From Leucobacter insecticola (GTDB taxonomy: Bacteria; Actinomycetota; Actinomycetes; Actinomycetales; Microbacteriaceae), in the NCBI RefSeq assembly GCF_011382965.1, contig NZ_CP049934.1, forward strand, positions 1,240,001-1,304,000: a stretch of DNA of 64,000 bases, given 5' to 3'. Below are positions 62,985-64,000 of this stretch, one piece after another. The first letter of the stretch is position 1; every line of letters begins with the position of its first letter. Made by a program: the position numbers and the translations under genes. The notes under the pieces are model-generated. The model made no database searches. It saw nothing but the letters and a program-made list of their open reading frames with translations, and was not told the origin of the DNA.

Positions 62985-64000
62985 ATGCACACGCTCACTG
63001 CAGATCTCGCGATCATTGGCTCAGGTTCAGGCAATTCGTTGATCACCCCGTTCTGGGATGACAAGAATGTGGTGCTGGCCGAGAAAAGCACGTTTGGGGG
63101 GACCTGTCTCAACGTCGGGTGCATCCCGACCAAGATGTTTGTGCGGCCCGCAACGCTTGCGCGCGCGCCCGAGGAAGCCGCGCGCGTGAACGTGACGCAG
63201 CACACCGACGGGGTCGATTGGCCCGCGCTCCGCGACCGCGTGTTCTCCCGGATCGACGCGATCTCGGAGGCGGGCGAGCGCTATCGCAGGGACGAACTCG
63301 ACAATGTCACACTCGTGTCGGAGCGGGTGCGGCTCTCGGGGACGCACGCGTTTGTGGCGGACGGCGGCACCCGTGTCGAGGCTGCGCAGCTGGTGATCGC
63401 TGCCGGATCCCGCCCGCTCACACTCGACGTGCCGGGCATCGATCTGCCGCAGGTTCACACGTCCGATTCGGTGATGCGGCTCGACGAGCTGCCCGCGCGA
63501 GTACTGGTCGTGGGGGTGGATACATCGCGAGCGAATTCGCGGGGATCTTCTCCGGGCTCGGATCCGAGGTGCTGCAGGTGATCCGCGGCGAGCAACTCAT
63601 GCGGCACCTGGATCATGACATCTCGGCACGGTTCACGACGGAAGCTGAGCAGCACTGGCAGATACGTCGACAGAGTGAACTCGCCGCAGTGCGGCCCGGA
63701 CCCGGCAACCGCGTCACTGCCGAACTCACCGGGCCCGCGGGGGTGGAGTCGTGGCAGGCCGACGTGATCCTGATCGCGATTGGCAGACGCCCCAACTCTG
63801 ATCTGGTGGGCGCCGCCGAGGCCGGGCTTGATCTGCACGACGACGGCCGCATTGTGGTCGACGAGTTTCAGCGGGTGCTCTCGGGTGGCGAGGCCGTGCC
63901 CGGGCTGTATGCGCTCGGGGATATTTCTTCGCCGCATCAGCTGAAGCACGTCGCCAATCACGAGGCCCGGGTGGTCGCGCACAATCTGGAACATCCCACC
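62985..64000 (+). CDS. mtr: Mycothione reductase, 3' end beyond window, one-base frameshift
   Basis: A flavin disulfide reductase that restores mycothiol from mycothione. FAD site I-I-G-S-G-S-G-N-S, redox pair G-G-T-C-L-N-V-G-C, V-I-A-A-G-S-R-P, and near the edge G-L-Y-A-L-G-D-I-S-S and H-V-A-N-H-E-A-R-V-V. S-G-S-G-N-S and the H-V-A-N-H-E-A-R-V-V end are typical of Mtr as against MerA or Lpd. At the G run 63512-63516 the frame shifts; one extra G restores V-V-G-G-G-Y-I-A-S-E-F. Start ATG 62985 (AGGATGG six bases upstream) or 62976. It follows the transporter closely. Confidence 0.88.

Overview
The window looks like a piece of an actinobacterial chromosome, probably Micrococcales/Microbacteriaceae-like. 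Support comes from the high G+C, frequent GTG starts, a mycothione reductase (a mycothiol-system enzyme) at the right edge, a CmtR-type metal sensor, MmpL and OpuC-type transporters, and many four-base start/stop overlaps. The genus cannot be fixed from the sequence. It divides into a mosaic mobile region (about 1-43.8 kb) and ordinary chromosome (about 43.8-64 kb). Mobile region, left part (1-18 kb): a partial LPxTG-type thioester adhesin; a cmtR-cadA metal efflux pair; a VirB4/TraC-like conjugation ATPase with an upstream partner gene cut off by an IS3 element; a methyltransferase fragment on the other side of that IS; a complete lasso-peptide gene cluster (9.0-14.1 kb: TetR/gamma-butyrolactone-receptor-like regulator, exporter D, leader peptidase B2, RRE protein B1, cyclase C, and a 38-residue precursor A that is easily missed); and a MobF relaxase-helicase. 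The lasso cluster is visibly lower in G+C than its neighbours and sits between conjugation genes, so it looks like transferred cargo. Mobile region, middle (18-30.4 kb): a secreted protein with a BECR-nuclease-like C-terminus, a SRAP/HMCES-type DNA-protein crosslinking gene, a DUF6907-like protein, a second full-length adhesin (paralogue of the left-edge one), a small membrane protein, a protein with ADP-ribosyltransferase-like residues, a double-HTH MerR regulator, and several unassigned ICE-type genes. Mobile region, right part (30.7-43.8 kb): a type III restriction-modification operon whose third gene ends in a HEPN-like domain. A 6.5-kb module follows, bounded by two 160-bp direct repeats that each end in the 3' half of a tRNA-Pro. 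It holds two small HTH genes, an IS1634-family element with about 275-bp direct repeats, a small secreted Cys-rich (halocin-C8-like) protein plus membrane protein, and an IS21 element. Beyond it lie a P-loop kinase and abutting remnants of a tyrosine integrase and an SDR. Chromosomal part (43.8-64 kb): a lipoprotein, a GNAT acetyltransferase, a Zur-type box between a zinc-free rpmJ paralogue and a CobW-like protein lacking its P-loop, a zinc-ribbon/thioredoxin/zinc-ribbon cluster under a CsoR-like palindrome, a NYN-domain RNase, padR plus an ABC1 kinase, marR, an amine oxidase with an amine permease, an epimerase, an MmpL transporter, an SDR with its MarR regulator under a long palindrome, a complete OpuC/ProU-type osmoprotectant importer and mycothione reductase. 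One feature cuts across both parts. At least ten otherwise intact genes carry a single missing base, mostly in G or C runs, which looks more like consensus error than biology and should be kept in mind when calling pseudogenes. No rRNA, complete tRNA or CRISPR array was seen.
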